A stretch of DNA of 6,554 nucleotides from Deltaproteobacteria bacterium (GTDB lineage Bacteria; Myxococcota_A; UBA9160; SZUA-336): NCBI GenBank assembly GCA_030665705.1, contig DAOUZG010000109.1, forward strand, positions 1 to 6,554, given 5' to 3'. Below are positions 4,895 through 6,554 of this stretch, piece by piece. Within the stretch, counting starts at the first letter, position 1; each line of letters starts with the position of its first letter. Position numbers and translations under genes: made by a program. The notes below the pieces were generated by a model. That model was not told the DNA's origin. It ran no database searches and saw only the letters and a list, made by a program, of their open reading frames with translations.

Positions 4895-6554
4895 CTAGCC
4901 GGTTGGGCCCACGTGCGTAACCTCGAACTGGGCCGAGATGAGAGCCTCGTCGCGATCCCAGAGTGTGATCCGCCACCGTCCTTCCGTTAGGGGGAAACGC
5001 CCGGGGTAGTTCACCCAGGTTCTAGACCAGCTGGGGTCCGGGGTAAAGAGCGACGACCACGTCTCACCCGAAGGGGATGTCCAGGCGTACCGGATGCTCC
5101 TGCTCTTTGCGTAGGGCACCCAGACGGTCCACGCGACCGGCAGATCGGTAGCGCTGATCGGAGTGTTGCGAGTGAATCGACCGGTCGCGTCGCGGGTGCC
5201 GACGATAACTCGCTTCGGCCCCGTGGAACCCAGCTCCGAGGCTGCCAAGACACGGCCACCGGGGCTCTCGTAGCCGCGTAGGCGTTCCACGAACATCCGG
5301 TTGGAGACCGCAAACCACTTTGCGCAGAGCTTGTCGTAGAGCTTCACACGTTCGGGATGTCGATGCGCGTCATTCTTCTGCTCCCCGGGGTCAAGGTCCA
5401 GATCGTAGAGCTCAGGGCGCTTCTCCCCGCTTCGACGGGCGACGAACTTCCAGTGCCCGTCGCGCAGGCCCCACAGTTCCGGGTGGGCATTCTTGTGAAA
5501 GAAGACGGGTCTCGGTTCGTAATCGTACGGCCAGAGGCTCTGCCCCGGAACATCCACCGCTTCGGTCCCCAGCGCATGTAGCACCGTAGGGAGCACATCT
5601 CCCATGGTGGCGACGCGCTCCGATACGATCCCCTCGTCGAGCACGCCGGGTGCCAGAAGAATCAAAAAGCTCCGGATGTTCTCCTCGTAGAGAAAATTCT
5701 TGTGTGTGAAGTTTCCACCGTGTCGTTTTCCGAACGCTTCGCCGTGATCGCCCATGATCAGGATCAGAGTGGTCTTGAGCAGCCCCCTGCGCTTCATACT
5801 CGCGAGCAGTCGGCCCAGAAAGGCGTCGCTGTAGCGCAGTGCGCGCAGATAACGGCTCTCTAGATCCTGGTCTCCCTCCTCGTGATCGCCCGGCGGGACC
5901 GAGTAGGGATGGTGTGTCGAAACGGTAATGTACTCTGCGAAGAACGGGGTGCCTTCGGTGTCAGCGCGGGCCATCCAGGCGACGGCTTCCTCTCGCAGCG
6001 CGTCGTCCGCGACTCCCCAGGAGTTGAGCCGGTGGAGCGCTCTCCACGCCTTCGGCTTCGTCTCGGCGCTCTCGATTACTTCGAAGCCTAGGCTGGCCAT
6101 AAAGCCGTCCAGGTTCTCGAAGTTCATATCGCCCACTGAGAAGAGCGCCGTGCGGTAGCCTCTCTCGGTCAGTACACGCACGAGCGTGGGGCCTGTGTAC
6201 TCGTGGGAGAGATCATCGTAGACGCTGCCCCAGGTGATCGTTGGACCGCCGGTATGGAGGCTAGCCATGGAGCGGACCGTTCCCGGAAAGGTTGAGTAGA
6301 GCGAGGTGAACGCGATGCCGTTCTCGAGGTGCTTCGCCAGGACGGGGGTTCGATCGGCAGAGATCTGTCCGTCGGGAAAGAGCTGGAGCGAGCCGACGGA
6401 TTCCATCATCACGAGGAGCACGTTCAGATCGGATCGTCTCTCCTGGAGCTTCTCGAGGGCTCGGTGCAGGGCGGCGTCGACCTCCGGCTCCGCGGGGATC
6501 TTGCCAGCCGTGAGGCGGTAGAGCTGCTCCTCGGAGATGCCCTCCGGCTCCTCC
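4895..6554 (-). CDS. Sulfatase/LtaS-like alkaline-phosphatase-superfamily protein, N terminus missing
   Basis: The minus strand is open from the right edge to TAG at 4895-4897, giving 552 residues. Residues are numbered here from the first complete codon, at 6553. An acidic, helical stretch (1-44) leads into LNVLLVMMES, the first strand of the catalytic domain, with metal ligand E51. The nucleophile region is FPGTVRSMASLHTG, with T92 where LtaS-type enzymes have catalytic Thr. This is not the C/SxPxR formylglycine motif of true sulfatases. H214 (STHHPY), D269-H270 (MGDHGE) and H284 complete the metal and substrate site. A sulfatase-like ending follows (LRDGHWKF, ELYDLDLDPGE), then about 100 residues (449-552) rich in Trp and beta-forming residues. 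LtaS-family enzymes are membrane-anchored with an extracytoplasmic catalytic domain, so transmembrane helices probably lie beyond the edge. A GTG at 6421 is an implausible start because it falls inside the first core strand. The substrate may be a phospho- or sulfo-ester of an envelope glycan or lipid. Confidence 0.88.
   Translation of the reverse strand, partial: EEPEGISEEQLYRLTAGKIPAEPEVDAALHRALEKLQERRSDLNVLLVMMESVGSLQLFPDGQISADRTPVLAKHLENGIAFTSLYSTFPGTVRSMASLHTGGPTITWGSVYDDLSHEYTGPTLVRVLTERGYRTALFSVGDMNFENLDGFMASLGFEVIESAETKPKAWRALHRLNSWGVADDALREEAVAWMARADTEGTPFFAEYITVSTHHPYSVPPGDHEEGDQDLESRYLRALRYSDAFLGRLLASMKRRGLLKTTLILIMGDHGEAFGKRHGGNFTHKNFLYEENIRSFLILLAPGVLDEGIVSERVATMGDVLPTVLHALGTEAVDVPGQSLWPYDYEPRPVFFHKNAHPELWGLRDGHWKFVARRSGEKRPELYDLDLDPGEQKNDAHRHPERVKLYDKLCAKWFAVSNRMFVERLRGYESPGGRVLAASELGSTGPKRVIVGTRDATGRFTRNTPISATDLPVAWTVWVPYAKSRSIRYAWTSPSGETWSSLFTPDPSWSRTWVNYPGRFPLTEGRWRITLWDRDEALISAQFEVTHVGPTG

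Noticed and set aside
6419..6421. GTG at 6421 as the start of the sulfatase-like gene
   Set aside because: It sits within the first core beta strand (LNVLLVMMES), and the frame stays open to the right edge with protein-like sequence, so the true start lies outside the window.

Overview
The window is GC-rich bacterial DNA with dense coding, strong G/C preference at third codon positions and good Shine-Dalgarno sequences. No gene in it is a reliable taxonomic marker. GC content and gene families (short MetE-like protein, beta-lactamase-fold hydrolase, RDH-type SDR, B12-domain radical SAM) fit an environmental bacterium of the Myxococcota, Acidobacteriota or Binatota type. That placement is inference only.

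Layout, left to right. (1) A MetE-like zinc methyltransferase on the minus strand is cut by the left edge (1-910). (2) A 112-base divergent spacer holds the leaders of two oppositely oriented units. (3) On the plus strand, a cytoplasmic beta-lactamase-fold serine hydrolase (1023-2177) and a classical-type short-chain dehydrogenase (2195-3142) lie 17 bases apart and probably form an operon. (4) A 134-base spacer carries the best promoter-like sequence in the window (TTTACA, 16 bases, TAGAAT). (5) A B12-binding-domain radical SAM protein (3277-4839) appears to be transcribed alone. (6) A 55-base convergent junction contains repeated CCGGT/ACCGG elements. (7) A sulfatase/LtaS-like alkaline-phosphatase-superfamily protein on the minus strand (4895-6554) is cut at its N terminus by the right edge.

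The five genes sit in four transcription units and show no obvious shared pathway. The hydrolase and SDR could act in sequence on an ester/alcohol or carbonyl substrate, but nothing in the sequence names it. There is no RNA gene, CRISPR array, insertion sequence, integrase or phage gene, and no convincing evidence of a new multi-gene system. The points most worth a second look are changes at normally conserved residues: the MetE-like protein has Ser where the family has a Glu zinc ligand; the LtaS-like protein keeps a Thr nucleophile and metal ligands but lacks the Trp/Arg glycerophosphate contacts and has an extra C-terminal domain; and the serine hydrolase has a degenerate third motif.
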